This document shows positions 1 through 8,642 of a DNA stretch of 64,000 nucleotides, piece by piece. Position numbers and translations under genes: made by a program. The stretch's first letter is position 1. Every line of letters begins with the position of its first letter. The notes under the pieces are model-generated. The model saw only the letters and a list, made by a program, of their open reading frames with translations. It made no database searches and had not been told where the DNA came from. Where the stretch lies: positions 62,001 through 126,000 of the forward strand of contig NZ_QEKW01000013.1 in the NCBI RefSeq assembly GCF_003096675.1, read 5' to 3'. This DNA is from Actinomycetospora cinnamomea. GTDB taxonomy: Bacteria; Actinomycetota; Actinomycetes; Mycobacteriales; Pseudonocardiaceae.

Positions 1-216
1 GCGGACCACGCGACCGACGACCTCGTGGCCGGGCACCACCCCGGCGCGGTGCACGGGCAGGTCGCCCTCGGCGACGTGCAGGTCGGTGCGGCACACCCCG
101 CACGCCAGAACGGCGACGAGCAGCTCGTCCGCCCCGGGCTCGGGGACGGCCGCGTCCACCAGCTCCAGGGGCCCCTCGGACGCCGGACGTGGGCGGGTCA
201 CACGGAACGCGCGCAT
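1..216 (-). CDS. Zinc-dependent alcohol dehydrogenase, N-terminal part (truncated by window edge)
   Basis: The first 72 codons read as the GroES-like start of a medium-chain zinc alcohol dehydrogenase: MRAFRV opening, a CGVCRTDLH segment carrying the catalytic zinc cysteine, then a PGHEVVGRV motif. Such enzymes interconvert alcohols and aldehydes with NAD(P). The ATG lies at 214-216 with GAGAGGACG just upstream on the coding strand. The 3' part runs off the left edge, so the substrate and structural-zinc loop cannot be judged. It is directly downstream of the thioredoxin gene (17 bases between them) and probably cotranscribed with it. Confidence 0.85.
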   Translation of the reverse strand, partial: MRAFRVTRPRPASEGPLELVDAAVPEPGADELLVAVLACGVCRTDLHVAEGDLPVHRAGVVPGHEVVGRVVR

Positions 217-232
217 CTCTCGTCCTCTCACC

Positions 233-682
233 TCAGGCGCCGGCGGCGGCGCCCTGGCCCCCCAGCTCCCCGGCGACCCAGGCTCGCAGCGGCCCCGGAC
301 CGAGCGCGCCGACCCGCCGGGCGACGACCTGCCCGTCGCGCAGCAGCACCAGCGTCGGAATGCTCCGCGCGTCGAGGCGGGCGGCGACGGCAGGGGCGCG
401 GTCGACGTCCACCTTCACCACCTTGAGCCGGCCGGCGAACTCCTCGGCCACGGCCGCGACCGCCGGCGCGACCATCCGGCAGGGTCCGCACCAGGCGGCC
501 CACAGGTCGACCAGGACCGGCAGGCGCGCCCGTTCGGCCACGGCGCCGAAGTCGTCGTCACCGGCGTCCACCAGCCACGGCAGGGGCGTGCGGCACCGGC
601 CACACCGGGGGCTCCCCGGGGCGTCACGGGCGATGCGGTTGGCCTGTCCGCAGCGCGGGCAGGTCACCGGGGCGTCGGCCAC
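233..682 (-). CDS. Thioredoxin with N-terminal zinc ribbon (TrxC type)
   Basis: A 149-residue protein. Residues 8-30 hold two CxxC pairs (CPRC and CGRC) forming a zinc ribbon as in thioredoxin-2. The rest is a thioredoxin fold with the WCGPC active site at about 64-68 and the cis-proline segment SIPTL. It should reduce protein disulfides in the cytoplasm. I chose the GTG at 680-682 because it directly precedes the ribbon; longer in-frame starts reach into the neighbouring USP gene. Placed between a USP and an alcohol dehydrogenase, it fits a redox-stress group. The family call is firm; the physiological partner is unknown. Confidence 0.9.
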   Translation of the reverse strand: MADAPVTCPRCGQANRIARDAPGSPRCGRCRTPLPWLVDAGDDDFGAVAERARLPVLVDLWAAWCGPCRMVAPAVAAVAEEFAGRLKVVKVDVDRAPAVAARLDARSIPTLVLLRDGQVVARRVGALGPGPLRAWVAGELGGQGAAAGA

Positions 683-696
683 GACTCGATCCCCTG

Positions 697-1665
697 TCAG
701 GTCGCGGCGGCGTGGGCGCGGCCGCCGGTGTGCGCCTGTGCCCGCGCGCCCGGCGGGGGCACGACGGCGACGGGACACGGCGCGCGGTGCACCATCGCGC
801 GGCTCACCGAGCCCAGCAGCAGCCCGGTGAAGCCCCCGCGCCCCCGCGTCCCCACGACGAGCAGGCGGGCCCCCCGCGCGTGCTCGAGCAGGCTCCGCGC
901 CGGCCGTGACCGGGCGACCACGGTGGACACCTCGAGGTCGGGGTGGATGTCGGAGCGCCCCGCCAGCTGCTCGGCGAGCACCCGGCGCTCGTCGGCGGTG
1001 ATCGCGTCGAGGTCGAGGAACTCCTGGGGCACCGTGTCGACCAACGGGTCCCACCACGTGTGCACCGCGATCATCGGGCACCCCTCGGCGTCGGCGACCG
1101 CCGCGGCGAAGTCGATGGCCGCCGCGCTGGAGGGTGACCCGTCGACCCCGACGACGACCGGGGCGTCCGGCTCGGTGGACACCTCCCCCCGGACCACGAC
1201 GACCGGGCCCGCGGCGTGCGCGGCCACCGTCGAGGCCACCGACCCGACGAGCGCGCCCCCCAGTCCGCCCACGCCCTGCTCACCGACGACGAGCAGCCCG
1301 TCCCCCGCCCGCTCCAGCAGGGCGGGCGCCGCCGGTCCGTCCACGAGCTCCTCGGTGACGTGCAGCTCGGGCGCCTCCGCCCGGGCGGTCTCCGCGGCCC
1401 GCCGGGCCTGCTCCCGGGCCTGCTCGAGCATCTCCTGCTGGTAGCGGCGCCAGATCGTGGCGTCGGCGACCAGGCTCGGGTCGACACCGCCGTAGGCGAG
1501 CACCACGAGCAGGCCCCGGCCCGTGGACCGCGCGGCACGGGCCGCCCAGCGCACGGCGCGCAGCGCCGACTCCGAGCCGTCCGCGCCGACCACCACCGGT
1601 CGACCGGGCGCCGCACCGTCGCCCGTTGTCGCGGCCACCGGGTTCTCGCCGGGTCCCTCGTCCAT
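697..1665 (-). CDS. Universal stress protein, tandem USP domains
   Basis: 322 residues with two USP domains (about 22-165 and 172-310). Each ends in the ATP-binding signature G-2X-G-9X-G(S): GEQG...VGS in the first and GTRG...LGS in the second, so both halves look nucleotide-competent. This is the layout of mycobacterial Rv2623-type dormancy USPs. The ATG at 1663-1665 has a clear GGAGGGAC ribosome site. It lies upstream of the thioredoxin gene in the same direction and downstream of a second tandem USP. The role is inferred from family: ATP-linked growth slowdown under hypoxia or stress. Confidence 0.93.
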   Translation of the reverse strand: MDEGPGENPVAATTGDGAAPGRPVVVGADGSESALRAVRWAARAARSTGRGLLVVLAYGGVDPSLVADATIWRRYQQEMLEQAREQARRAAETARAEAPELHVTEELVDGPAAPALLERAGDGLLVVGEQGVGGLGGALVGSVASTVAAHAAGPVVVVRGEVSTEPDAPVVVGVDGSPSSAAAIDFAAAVADAEGCPMIAVHTWWDPLVDTVPQEFLDLDAITADERRVLAEQLAGRSDIHPDLEVSTVVARSRPARSLLEHARGARLLVVGTRGRGGFTGLLLGSVSRAMVHRAPCPVAVVPPPGARAQAHTGGRAHAAAT

Positions 1666-1819
1666 CGCGCTGTCCCTCCGTCCACGCGGGTCACGTCCCA
1701 CGGGTGATCGTGGCCGCGCGGCGGGGCCCGGCGCCCGGGCCGTCCGGGCCCCGCAGTGCGGGCCCATGGTCGCGATCAGGCCGTGCCGTCCGATCGGATC
1801 AGTCCTGCTCCCGTGGGGA

Positions 1820-2701
1820 TCACCACGTCTCCTCCCGGGCTCGTGCCCCCGCCGGGGTGGTGGCGCTGGGCGGGCCCGGGGGGACGACGACCACCGGGCA
1901 GGTCGCGTGCAGCACCACACCCGGGCGGACGTGGTGGCGGTGGCGCAGCCAGCCGTGCTCGCCGACCCCGAGGACCACGAGCTCGGCCTCGCGTGCCTGC
2001 TCGGCCAGCACCCGGTCGGCACGCTCCTCGGCGATCACGACCCGCACCGCGGGCGGACGGTCCGGCCCGAGCTCGGGTGCGTCCTCGGGCAGCGGCCGCG
2101 CGTCAGGGCCGGCGCGCACGATCACCAGGGGGACCCCCCGCCTGGCGGCCCGCGAGGCCGCGAACACCAGCGCGCCCCGCGAACCCGGCGTGCCGTCGTC
2201 GCCGACCACGACCGGCGCCCGCCCACCCGCGCGATCCCGGGCCCCCGGATCGCATCCCTGGGGCACGACCACCAGGGGCACGTCGATGCGCCCGGCGAGG
2301 CCGCGGGCGATGCCGCCGACCGCGAGGTCGGCGAGACGGCCGAGGCCGTCGTTGCCCACCACGACGAGCGACGCCGTCCGCGCCTGGGCGCGCAGCACGG
2401 CGACCGCGTCGCTCTCGATGAGGTCCTCGCTCAGCGGCACGTCCGGGGCGATGTCCTGCGCCGCCTGGTGCATGTCCCGCAGCTCGCGCTGCGCCAGCGC
2501 GCGCAGCCCGGTCCGGACGTCGACCCCGACGAGACCGCGGCCGGGGTAGCCTCCGTGCGGGACGACCAGGCCGAGCACCAGGCGCAGCGGCAGCCCCCGG
2601 TCCCGCGCCTCGGCGGCCGCCCAGCGGACGGCGGTCTCGCCGTGGCCCTCGAGGGACACCCCGACCACCACGGCTCGGGCTCCCGACTCGGCTCCGGACA
2701 T
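1820..2701 (-). CDS. Universal stress protein, tandem domains with degenerate nucleotide motif
   Basis: 293 residues with two USP-fold halves, VVVGVSLEG near the N-terminus and VVVGDDGTPG at about 165. Unlike its neighbour, the glycine-rich G-2X-G-9X-G(S/T) loop is broken in both halves (GNDGLGRL... and GVGEHGWL...), so ATP binding is doubtful and it may belong to the non-ATP-binding USP class. The ATG at 2699-2701 has GGAGGTG eight bases upstream. It is transcribed away from the CBS-domain gene starting at 2916; a DosR-box-like palindrome at 2756-2769 sits 55 bases upstream of its start. Confidence 0.88.
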   Translation of the reverse strand: MSGAESGARAVVVGVSLEGHGETAVRWAAAEARDRGLPLRLVLGLVVPHGGYPGRGLVGVDVRTGLRALAQRELRDMHQAAQDIAPDVPLSEDLIESDAVAVLRAQARTASLVVVGNDGLGRLADLAVGGIARGLAGRIDVPLVVVPQGCDPGARDRAGGRAPVVVGDDGTPGSRGALVFAASRAARRGVPLVIVRAGPDARPLPEDAPELGPDRPPAVRVVIAEERADRVLAEQAREAELVVLGVGEHGWLRHRHHVRPGVVLHATCPVVVVPPGPPSATTPAGARAREETW

Positions 2702-2755
2702 CGGCCCACCTCCTTCGCGGCGACCAGCCTGCCGACGGCGGGCCCGGCGTCGGCA

Positions 2756-2769
2756 GGGCCGGAGGACCC
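2756..2769. promoter_or_regulatory. DosR-box-like palindrome
   Basis: GGGCCGGAGGACCC fits GGGNC-N4-GNCCC, the inner part of the mycobacterial DosR box. It lies in the 214-base divergent intergenic region between a USP gene and an Hrp1-like CBS gene, both DosR-regulon families in M. tuberculosis. The rest of the region is GC-rich with no other clear element. Confidence 0.45.
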
Positions 2770-2915
2770 CGGTCCCGGTCAGTGCGACCGGGAGCGGCAC
2801 GTGTGCCGTTCGGGCCCGACGAGCCGCGACCAACGGCCCTGGGCCCGGACCCCGCCGCGGGGCTGCACTCCTTCGGCAGGCCGCAGCCGTGCGGCACGAC
2901 GACGGGGAGGTCACC

Positions 2916-3365
2916 GTGAAGGCACGAGACATCATGAGTCGCCCGGTGGTGCGGGTCGGGCCGGACACCCCGGTGTCCGAGGCGGCGTCCCTGCTGGTCG
3001 AGCAGGGCATCTCGTCCCTGCCCGTGGTGGGCGAGGAGGGGCTCGTCGGCATCGTCGGTGAGGCCGATCTCGTGCGCGGCCGCATCCCCGCCCAGGACGC
3101 CGGCACGCCCGCCACCCACGCCGCGACCCGCGTGGGCGACGTCATGACGCGCTCGCCGGTCACCCGCACGCCGGACAGCGACGTCGCCGACATCGTCGGC
3201 ACCATGCTCGACCGCAAGCTCCGGGCGATCCCGATCGTCGAGGACGGCGAGCTGGTGGGCATGCTCGCCCGCCGTGACGTGCTGCGCTGCGTCGCCCACG
3301 GCGAGCTCACCTCGGCCGACGTCTGGCGTCACCGCTTCGGCCTCGTCGACACCGACCGCGGCTGA
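2916..3365 (+). CDS. Two-CBS-domain protein, Hrp1-like
   Basis: 149 residues, almost entirely a CBS pair: first domain about 5-60 (ARDIMSRPVV...), second about 75-135 (VGDVMTRSPVT...). The length and layout match mycobacterial hypoxic response protein 1 (Rv2626c). CBS pairs usually bind adenosine nucleotides and act as energy sensors. I chose the GTG at 2916 because GGGGAGG lies directly upstream; an in-frame GTG at 2889 lacks a ribosome site. It starts a three-gene run with a small zinc-ribbon protein and a glycogen debranching enzyme. The function of Hrp1 is itself unresolved. Confidence 0.9.
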   Translation: MKARDIMSRPVVRVGPDTPVSEAASLLVEQGISSLPVVGEEGLVGIVGEADLVRGRIPAQDAGTPATHAATRVGDVMTRSPVTRTPDSDVADIVGTMLDRKLRAIPIVEDGELVGMLARRDVLRCVAHGELTSADVWRHRFGLVDTDRG

Positions 3366-3375
3366 GGGGGGCGGC

Positions 3376-3621
3376 GTGACCACCTACACCGCCGCGCTCG
3401 ACCTCGAGGACGCCCTCGCCCTGCCGACGGCCTGCCCGTCCTGCGGGCACGAGCCGCTCCGGCCGGTCGCCGACGGGGACCGGTCCAACCTCCTGTGCTG
3501 GTCCTGCGGACGATGCTGGCACGTGGAGATGAACTGGACCTCGCGGGTCGACCCGCACGCGTGCGGCACCTGCACCCAGCAGGAGGCCTGCCTGCGCCTC
3601 GTGGACCGGCCACGGGAGTGA
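3376..3621 (+). CDS. Small cysteine-rich zinc-ribbon protein, function unknown
   Basis: 81 residues with three cysteine pairs: CPSC near 20, CWSC near 43 plus CGTC near 64, and additional single cysteines, giving at least one zinc-ribbon. There is no signal peptide or membrane segment. The GTG at 3376 follows GGGGGCGG and begins 10 bases after the CBS gene; its stop overlaps the start of the debranching enzyme (GTGA), so the three are translationally linked. I do not recognise the family. Metal or nucleic-acid binding is possible from the cysteine pattern only. Confidence 0.75.
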   Translation: MTTYTAALDLEDALALPTACPSCGHEPLRPVADGDRSNLLCWSCGRCWHVEMNWTSRVDPHACGTCTQQEACLRLVDRPRE

Positions 3622-5714
3622 CGACGCCGGCGCCGGGCGCGGAGGGGCTGACCCTCGTGCAGGGCTCGACCTTGTGCCGCAGCGCCGCCTCGGGCGACAT
3701 CGTCCCGTGGCATCCCCAGGGCCTGTTCGTCCGCGACGTCCGGGCCCTCGCCCGATGGGAGCTGACCGTCGACGGCGTCCCGGGCGAGCTCCTCCGCGCC
3801 GACGTCGACGAGCCGTTCGCCGCGTCGGTGCTCCTGCACGTCCCGGGCGACCCCGAGGGGGCCCGGCACGGCAGCCTGCTCGTCACCCGTCGCCGGTTCG
3901 TCGGCGAGGGGATGCGGGAGGACCTCGTCGTGCGCAACAGCACCGCCCGCCCGACGACCTGCCGGGTCGCCCTCACCGTGGCCGCGGACTTCGCCGACCT
4001 GTTCGCGGTCAGGGAGGGCCGGGGCCGCGGGGTGGCGGTCACGGCCACCCCGGGCTCCGACGCCCTCGTCCTCACCGCCCCGGAGCACGACCACGTGGTC
4101 ACGGTCGGCGCGAACGGGGAGCCCGTGGTGCACGCGGACGGCTTCTGCTGGGAGGCCCACGTCCCGGCCCACGGCGAGTGGCACGCAGGCGTCAGCGTCG
4201 AACCCGCTGTGGCCGGGCGGCGCCTGACGCTGCACCACCCGCGCGGCCAGGACGCCACCCCCTCCCACCCGGTGCGCCGCGCGCGGGACGGGCGGGCCGA
4301 CGCGCCCCGCCTCGAGACCGCGGACCCCGACCTGGCGGCGGTGCTGCGGCGCAGCGTGGAGGACCTCGGCGCCCTGCGCATCGTCGACCCCGAGCACCCC
4401 GAGCGGGCGCTCGTGGCCGCGGGAGCGCCCTGGTCCCTGGCGCTGTTCGGCCGCGACGCGCTGCTGACCGCGCTCATGCTGCTCCCGCTCGACCGCGGGC
4501 TCGCCCTCGGGACGCTGAAGACCCTGGCCTCGTTCCAGGGTGCGGTCGTCGACCCGGACACCGACGAGCAGCCCGGGCGGATCATGCACGCGATGCGCTT
4601 CGGTCCGCCGGACTCGCTCGCGCCCGGGACCCGCGACCGTTCCTACGGCACCGCCGACGCCACCGCCCTCTTCGTCGTCGTTCTCGACGAGCTCGCCCGC
4701 TGGGGCGCGCCGCTCGAGGAGGTCGCCGATCTCCTACCCCACGCCGACCGGGCGCTCGGGTGGATCGAGCAGTACGGGGACGCCGACGGCGACGGCTTCG
4801 TGGAGTACCGGCGAGCCACGCCCCGCGGCCGTCTGCACCAGGGCTGGAAGGACTCGCTCGACGGGATCCGCCATGCCGACGGCCGTCCCGCCGAGCCGCC
4901 GATCGCGCTGGTCGAGGTGCAGGCCTACACCTACGCGGCCTACCTGGCGCGGGCCCACCTCGCCGACGCCGTCGACGATGCCGTGACCGCGGAGCGGTGC
5001 CGGCGCCGGGCGGCCGAACTCCGGCGCCGCTTCCACGCGCACTTCTGGCTCCCGGAACGCGGCTGGTTCGCCGTCGCGCTCGACGGGCACAAGCGGCCCG
5101 TCGACGCCCTGGCCTCCAACCCGGGCCACGCGCTGTGGGCCGGCATCGTCGACGAGGAGTACGCCTCCGCCGTGGCCGCCGGCCTCGTCTCGCCTGCGCT
5201 GTTCTCCGGGTGGGGCGTGCGCACCCTCGCGACCTCGATGGGCGCCCACGACCCGATGAGCCCGCACAACGGCTCGGTCTGGCCCCACGACACGGCTCTG
5301 TGCATCGCGGGCCTCGTCCGCTACGGCTTCACCGACGAGGCACAGCAGCTGGCCATGGCGCTCCTGCGCACCTCCGGTGCTCTCGGCCACCGGCTCCCCG
5401 AGATGTTCGGGGGCTTCGACCGCGCCGAGACCGGGCGACCCGTGCCCTACCCCACCGCCTGCGCCCCGCACGCCGCGGCGGCCGCAGCCCCGGTCCTCGT
5501 GCTGCGCTCGCTGCTGCGCCTCGACCCCGACGTCCCGCGCGGCACCGTGACGTGCGGTCCGGTCCCACCCGCCGAGCTGGTGCCGCTGCGGGTCAGCGGC
5601 CTGCGGATCGGGTCGGCCACCGTCGACGTCGCGATCAACGGATCGGGCTGGTCGGTCACCGGGCTGCAGGGCACCCCGCTGCGCATCGAGGCCCTCGACG
5701 TACCCCGACGATGA
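3618..5714 (+). CDS. Glycogen debranching enzyme-type amylo-alpha-1,6-glucosidase
   Basis: 698 residues. The N-terminal half (about 12-200) is the GDE_N-type beta domain (LVQGSTLCRS..., GLFVRDVR). The C-terminal half is the (alpha/alpha)6 barrel, with FGRDALLTALML, SLDGIRHADG, and the MSPHNGSVWPHDT segment typical of this glycosidase group. It should hydrolyse alpha-1,6 branches or trehalose/maltooligosaccharide-like glucans in the cytoplasm, releasing stored carbon. The GTG start overlaps the preceding stop (GTGA). A product named 'glycogen debranching N-terminal domain protein' is common in actinobacteria at this length. The exact substrate is not proven. Confidence 0.85.
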   Translation: MTTPAPGAEGLTLVQGSTLCRSAASGDIVPWHPQGLFVRDVRALARWELTVDGVPGELLRADVDEPFAASVLLHVPGDPEGARHGSLLVTRRRFVGEGMREDLVVRNSTARPTTCRVALTVAADFADLFAVREGRGRGVAVTATPGSDALVLTAPEHDHVVTVGANGEPVVHADGFCWEAHVPAHGEWHAGVSVEPAVAGRRLTLHHPRGQDATPSHPVRRARDGRADAPRLETADPDLAAVLRRSVEDLGALRIVDPEHPERALVAAGAPWSLALFGRDALLTALMLLPLDRGLALGTLKTLASFQGAVVDPDTDEQPGRIMHAMRFGPPDSLAPGTRDRSYGTADATALFVVVLDELARWGAPLEEVADLLPHADRALGWIEQYGDADGDGFVEYRRATPRGRLHQGWKDSLDGIRHADGRPAEPPIALVEVQAYTYAAYLARAHLADAVDDAVTAERCRRRAAELRRRFHAHFWLPERGWFAVALDGHKRPVDALASNPGHALWAGIVDEEYASAVAAGLVSPALFSGWGVRTLATSMGAHDPMSPHNGSVWPHDTALCIAGLVRYGFTDEAQQLAMALLRTSGALGHRLPEMFGGFDRAETGRPVPYPTACAPHAAAAAAPVLVLRSLLRLDPDVPRGTVTCGPVPPAELVPLRVSGLRIGSATVDVAINGSGWSVTGLQGTPLRIEALDVPRR

Positions 5715-5776
5715 TCTCCGGCAGGCGGTCGGCCCTCCCGCGACGCCGGTCGGGACGACCGTGGCGGGCCGGCTCG

Positions 5777-5995
5777 TCAGGGAGCCCCGCCCGGCGCCGC
5801 GGGGTGCACCGGGTGCGCCTCGACCCGGGCGTCCGGGCCGGGGAACACCAGGCTGCGGTGGTCGTCGTCCAGCCACCGGACCCAGTACGGCGGGCTCCCG
5901 TCCGGGTGGTCCACCTCGACGATCTGACCCTGTCGCCGGGACGACGCGTCGGTCAGCCCCTCGACGATCAACCAGTTCCCGACCTGTGCACGCAT
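5777..5995 (-). CDS. DUF1918 protein (Rv0569-like)
   Basis: 72 residues, a full DUF1918 domain: MRAQVGNWLIVEG, then GSPPYWVRW and the PGPDA turn. The family has a small SH3-like beta barrel; Rv0569 is a hypoxia-induced member of the DosR regulon and may bind DNA. The ATG at 5993-5995 has GGAGATGCG upstream on the coding strand. It is transcribed divergently from the VOC protein at 6191. A near DosR-like palindrome (GGGCCCTCCGGCTC, 6083-6096, one mismatch) lies 88 bases upstream. The molecular role is unknown. Confidence 0.9.
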   Translation of the reverse strand: MRAQVGNWLIVEGLTDASSRRQGQIVEVDHPDGSPPYWVRWLDDDHRSLVFPGPDARVEAHPVHPAAPGGAP

Positions 5996-6190
5996 GTCGC
6001 ATCTCCTCCGCACCGAGCGACGGTCCCCGAGCGTCGGACCGGGACTCGTCGGCGGACCAGGGCCACCCGCACCCTCGGTCACGGGCCCTCCGGCTCTCGC
6101 GCGGCGGGCCCAGCGGCTCCTGCCCCGGACGCCGGGCCGCGACACCGTCGGGAGGAGCGGTTTCCGGCCGCCGGCCGAGAGGAGATCACC

Positions 6191-6553
6191 ATGGGCGACC
6201 CCGTCGTGCACTTCGAGATCGGGGGCGCCGACGGCGCGCGCTCCCGGGCCTTCTACGCGGAGCTGTTCGGCTGGTCGGTGGAGCCCGAGTCCCACGGGTA
6301 CGGGGTCGTGTCCACCGGCTCCCCCGACGGCATCGGCGGCGGGATCATGGAGACCCCACCCGGCGTGCCGCACTGGGTCACCGTGTACGTCGCGGTCGCC
6401 GACATCGAGAGGTCGCTGTCGAAGGCCGAGGAGCTCGGCGGCAAGCGGGTCATGGGGCCGACGCCCGTCGAGGGCGTCGGTGACATCGCCATGTTCAGCG
6501 ACCCGGACGGGAACGTCATCGGCCTGCTGACGATGGCCGGGGACGCGCCGTGA
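6191..6553 (+). CDS. VOC (glyoxalase/bleomycin-resistance) superfamily protein
   Basis: 120 residues with two beta-alpha-beta-beta-beta modules: VHFEIGGAD...FYAELFGW at the start and the closing SDPDGNVIGLL motif. The fold binds a metal and a small substrate; the reaction cannot be predicted. The ATG at 6191 follows GAGGAGATCACC, a good ribosome site. The stop overlaps the kinase start (GTGA), so it is cotranslated with the PfkB gene and probably with the ion channel and site-2 protease downstream. Confidence 0.85.
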   Translation: MGDPVVHFEIGGADGARSRAFYAELFGWSVEPESHGYGVVSTGSPDGIGGGIMETPPGVPHWVTVYVAVADIERSLSKAEELGGKRVMGPTPVEGVGDIAMFSDPDGNVIGLLTMAGDAP

Positions 6554-7566
6554 CGAGCGGCGTGACGAGTGTGCGGCCGTGCGACGTCCTCTGCGTCGGC
6601 GACGTCGTCACGGACACCGCGATCGACCTGATCCCGAGCGACTCGACGACCACGCTCCCCGACGAGGACGGCGACTGGCTGGCCATGCGGCTCGGGGCGA
6701 AGCTGCCCTTCGCCGACCTGAAGATCTTCGACGCCGTCGGCAACGCGGCCAACGCCGCGGTGGCCTGCACCCGCCTGGGCCTGCGGGCGGGCATCGCGAC
6801 CGATGTCGGCAAGGACGACGCCGGGCAGCGGATCATCGCGCGGCTCGACGAGCAGGGCGTGGACGTCGGCCTGGTCCACGTGCACCCCGACCAGCAGACC
6901 AACCACCACTTCGTCCTGCGGTACGGCGCGGAGCGCACGATCCTCGTCCGCCACCACGAGTTCGACTACCGCTGGTCCGGCCCGACGGCTCTGCCACGCT
7001 GGGTCTACTTCAGCTCCCTGAGCGAGCACGCCGGGGCCTATCAGCACGCCCTCGCCGCCTGGCTCGACGACCACCCCGAGGTCCGTCTCGCGTTCTCGCC
7101 GGGCACGCTCCAGATCGCGGGCGGTGTCGCCCCGCTGCGGGCGATCTACCGGCGCAGCGACGTCGTGATCATGAACCGCGAGGAGGCCGTCACCGTCACC
7201 GGCGGGGACCACGCCGACGTGCCCGACCTCCTGCGCCGGCTCCACGACCTCGGGCCGACGCGGGTGGTCGTCACCGACGGCCCGGCCGGGGCCTACGCCT
7301 CGGACGGCGACGAGCACCTCCGGCTGCCCCCGTACCCGGACCCCGCTCCGCCCGTGGAGCGCACGGGTGCCGGCGACGCCTTCGCCTCGACGCTCGTCGC
7401 CGCGCTCGCCCGCGGGGAGACCTGGCGGACCGCCCTGCGCTGGGCCCCGGTGAACAGCATGAGCGTCGTCCAGCAGGTGGGCGGGCAGTCGGGTCTGCTC
7501 ACCCTCGTCGAGCTCAAGCACCTCCTCTCCCGGGCGGACGAGCGGTACGAGCCCACTCCGTCCTGA
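6550..7566 (+). CDS. PfkB-family carbohydrate kinase
   Basis: 338 residues with the ribokinase fold. The N-terminal segment VLCVGDVVTDTAID and NAANAAVACTRLG match the sugar-binding side, and ERTGAGDAFAST near residue 270 is the PfkB signature 2 with the catalytic aspartate. The kinase would phosphorylate a sugar or nucleoside with ATP. The DosR regulon of M. tuberculosis includes a PfkB-family member (Rv2029c). The GTG start overlaps the VOC stop; in-frame GTGs at 6562 and 6571 are alternatives. The substrate is unassigned. Confidence 0.87.
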   Translation: MTSGVTSVRPCDVLCVGDVVTDTAIDLIPSDSTTTLPDEDGDWLAMRLGAKLPFADLKIFDAVGNAANAAVACTRLGLRAGIATDVGKDDAGQRIIARLDEQGVDVGLVHVHPDQQTNHHFVLRYGAERTILVRHHEFDYRWSGPTALPRWVYFSSLSEHAGAYQHALAAWLDDHPEVRLAFSPGTLQIAGGVAPLRAIYRRSDVVIMNREEAVTVTGGDHADVPDLLRRLHDLGPTRVVVTDGPAGAYASDGDEHLRLPPYPDPAPPVERTGAGDAFASTLVAALARGETWRTALRWAPVNSMSVVQQVGGQSGLLTLVELKHLLSRADERYEPTPS

Positions 7567-7592
7567 CCGCGAGGCACCACACCGGAGGCGCG

Positions 7593-8537
7593 ATGAACCC
7601 GGCGAGTGCCGTGCTCAGTTCGTTCGTCGGCGCGGCGTTGATCGGGCTCGCCCTGTTCGACGTGTTCGCCACGCTGTTCTCGCACCCGCGGCGGCACTCG
7701 CTGAGCCGTGCGGTGGTCGCCGCGACGTGGTCGGCGTGCCACCGCCTGCCCGGGTCCCGGGCGCTGGCGTTCGCCGGACCCGCCGCGTTCCTGATCGTCG
7801 TGACGAGCTGGGTGGCATTCCTCGGGGCCGGCTGGGCGTTGGTGTACTGGCCGTGGATGCCCGGGGGCTTCCTGCGCCCCGCGCGGCTCGACGGTCTCGG
7901 CACGAGCCTGCTCGACTCCGCTTACTTCTCGCTGGTCACCCTCACCACCCTCGGCTACGGCGACATCTCGCCCGCCCACGGGCTGCTGCGCCTGGCCGCA
8001 CCGCTCGAGGCCCTGCTCGGGCTCGGGCTGCTGACCGCCAGCGTGTCCTGGTTGCTCTCGATCTTCCCCGTGCTCTCCCGTCGACGGGCCCTCGCCTATG
8101 AGATCCGCCTGCTGCAGGAGGTCGGCGCCGACGCGACCGACCCCGGCCCGCCCTCGCCGCTGCCCGCCGGCGTGTACGCCGACCTCACCTCGCGGCTGGT
8201 CGCCAGCGAACGCGACCTGGTCACCTTCCCCATCACCTACTACTTCCACGACGACGACGTTCGCTTCGCGCTCCCGGCGGCGATGGGGCACCTGCTGGAC
8301 CTCGGCGAGCAGGCACGCCGACAGAGCGCCTCCTCCGACGCGCACTTCCACGGCGGGCTGCTGCTCCGCGCGATCGACGACTTCGCGGCCAGCATCGTCG
8401 ACCGCTTCCGGGTCCCGAACGGTGGCTCCACCCGGGACGTGCTGTGCGCCTACGCCCGCGACCACGCGGTGGGGTCCGACGGATCGGAAAGGCCCGCTCC
8501 CCCGGGTCCGTTCCGTGCCCGCGGCCTCCGCCTGTGA
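7593..8537 (+). CDS. Two-TM potassium channel-type protein with cytoplasmic C-terminal domain
   Basis: 314 residues. Hydrophobic segments lie at about 8-28, 60-85 and 135-160. The pore loop contains TTLGYGD at about 118-124, the K+ selectivity filter. The C-terminal 150 residues are soluble and not an obvious RCK/TrkA domain (no Rossmann glycine motif seen). It probably forms a tetrameric K+ channel in the plasma membrane. The ATG at 7593 follows CCGGAGGCGCG. It starts 26 bases after the PfkB kinase and is probably in the same operon. The gating ligand is unknown. Confidence 0.85.
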   Translation: MNPASAVLSSFVGAALIGLALFDVFATLFSHPRRHSLSRAVVAATWSACHRLPGSRALAFAGPAAFLIVVTSWVAFLGAGWALVYWPWMPGGFLRPARLDGLGTSLLDSAYFSLVTLTTLGYGDISPAHGLLRLAAPLEALLGLGLLTASVSWLLSIFPVLSRRRALAYEIRLLQEVGADATDPGPPSPLPAGVYADLTSRLVASERDLVTFPITYYFHDDDVRFALPAAMGHLLDLGEQARRQSASSDAHFHGGLLLRAIDDFAASIVDRFRVPNGGSTRDVLCAYARDHAVGSDGSERPAPPGPFRARGLRL

Positions 8538-8642
8538 GCCGGCAGCCGTTCCCGGAGGGCCCGGGACCCGGTGACCTCCGGTCCTCCCGTCGACGGGCAC
8601 CGCGTGGGCCACTGGGAACCGAACGCGATCGCGGGAGGCGTG

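Noticed and set aside
86-1444. Long open frames antisense to the thioredoxin and USP genes
   Set aside because: High-GC shadow frames: Arg/Pro/Ala-rich, no domain, no ribosome site, and fully covered by clear genes on the other strand. The same applies to most long overlapping frames elsewhere.
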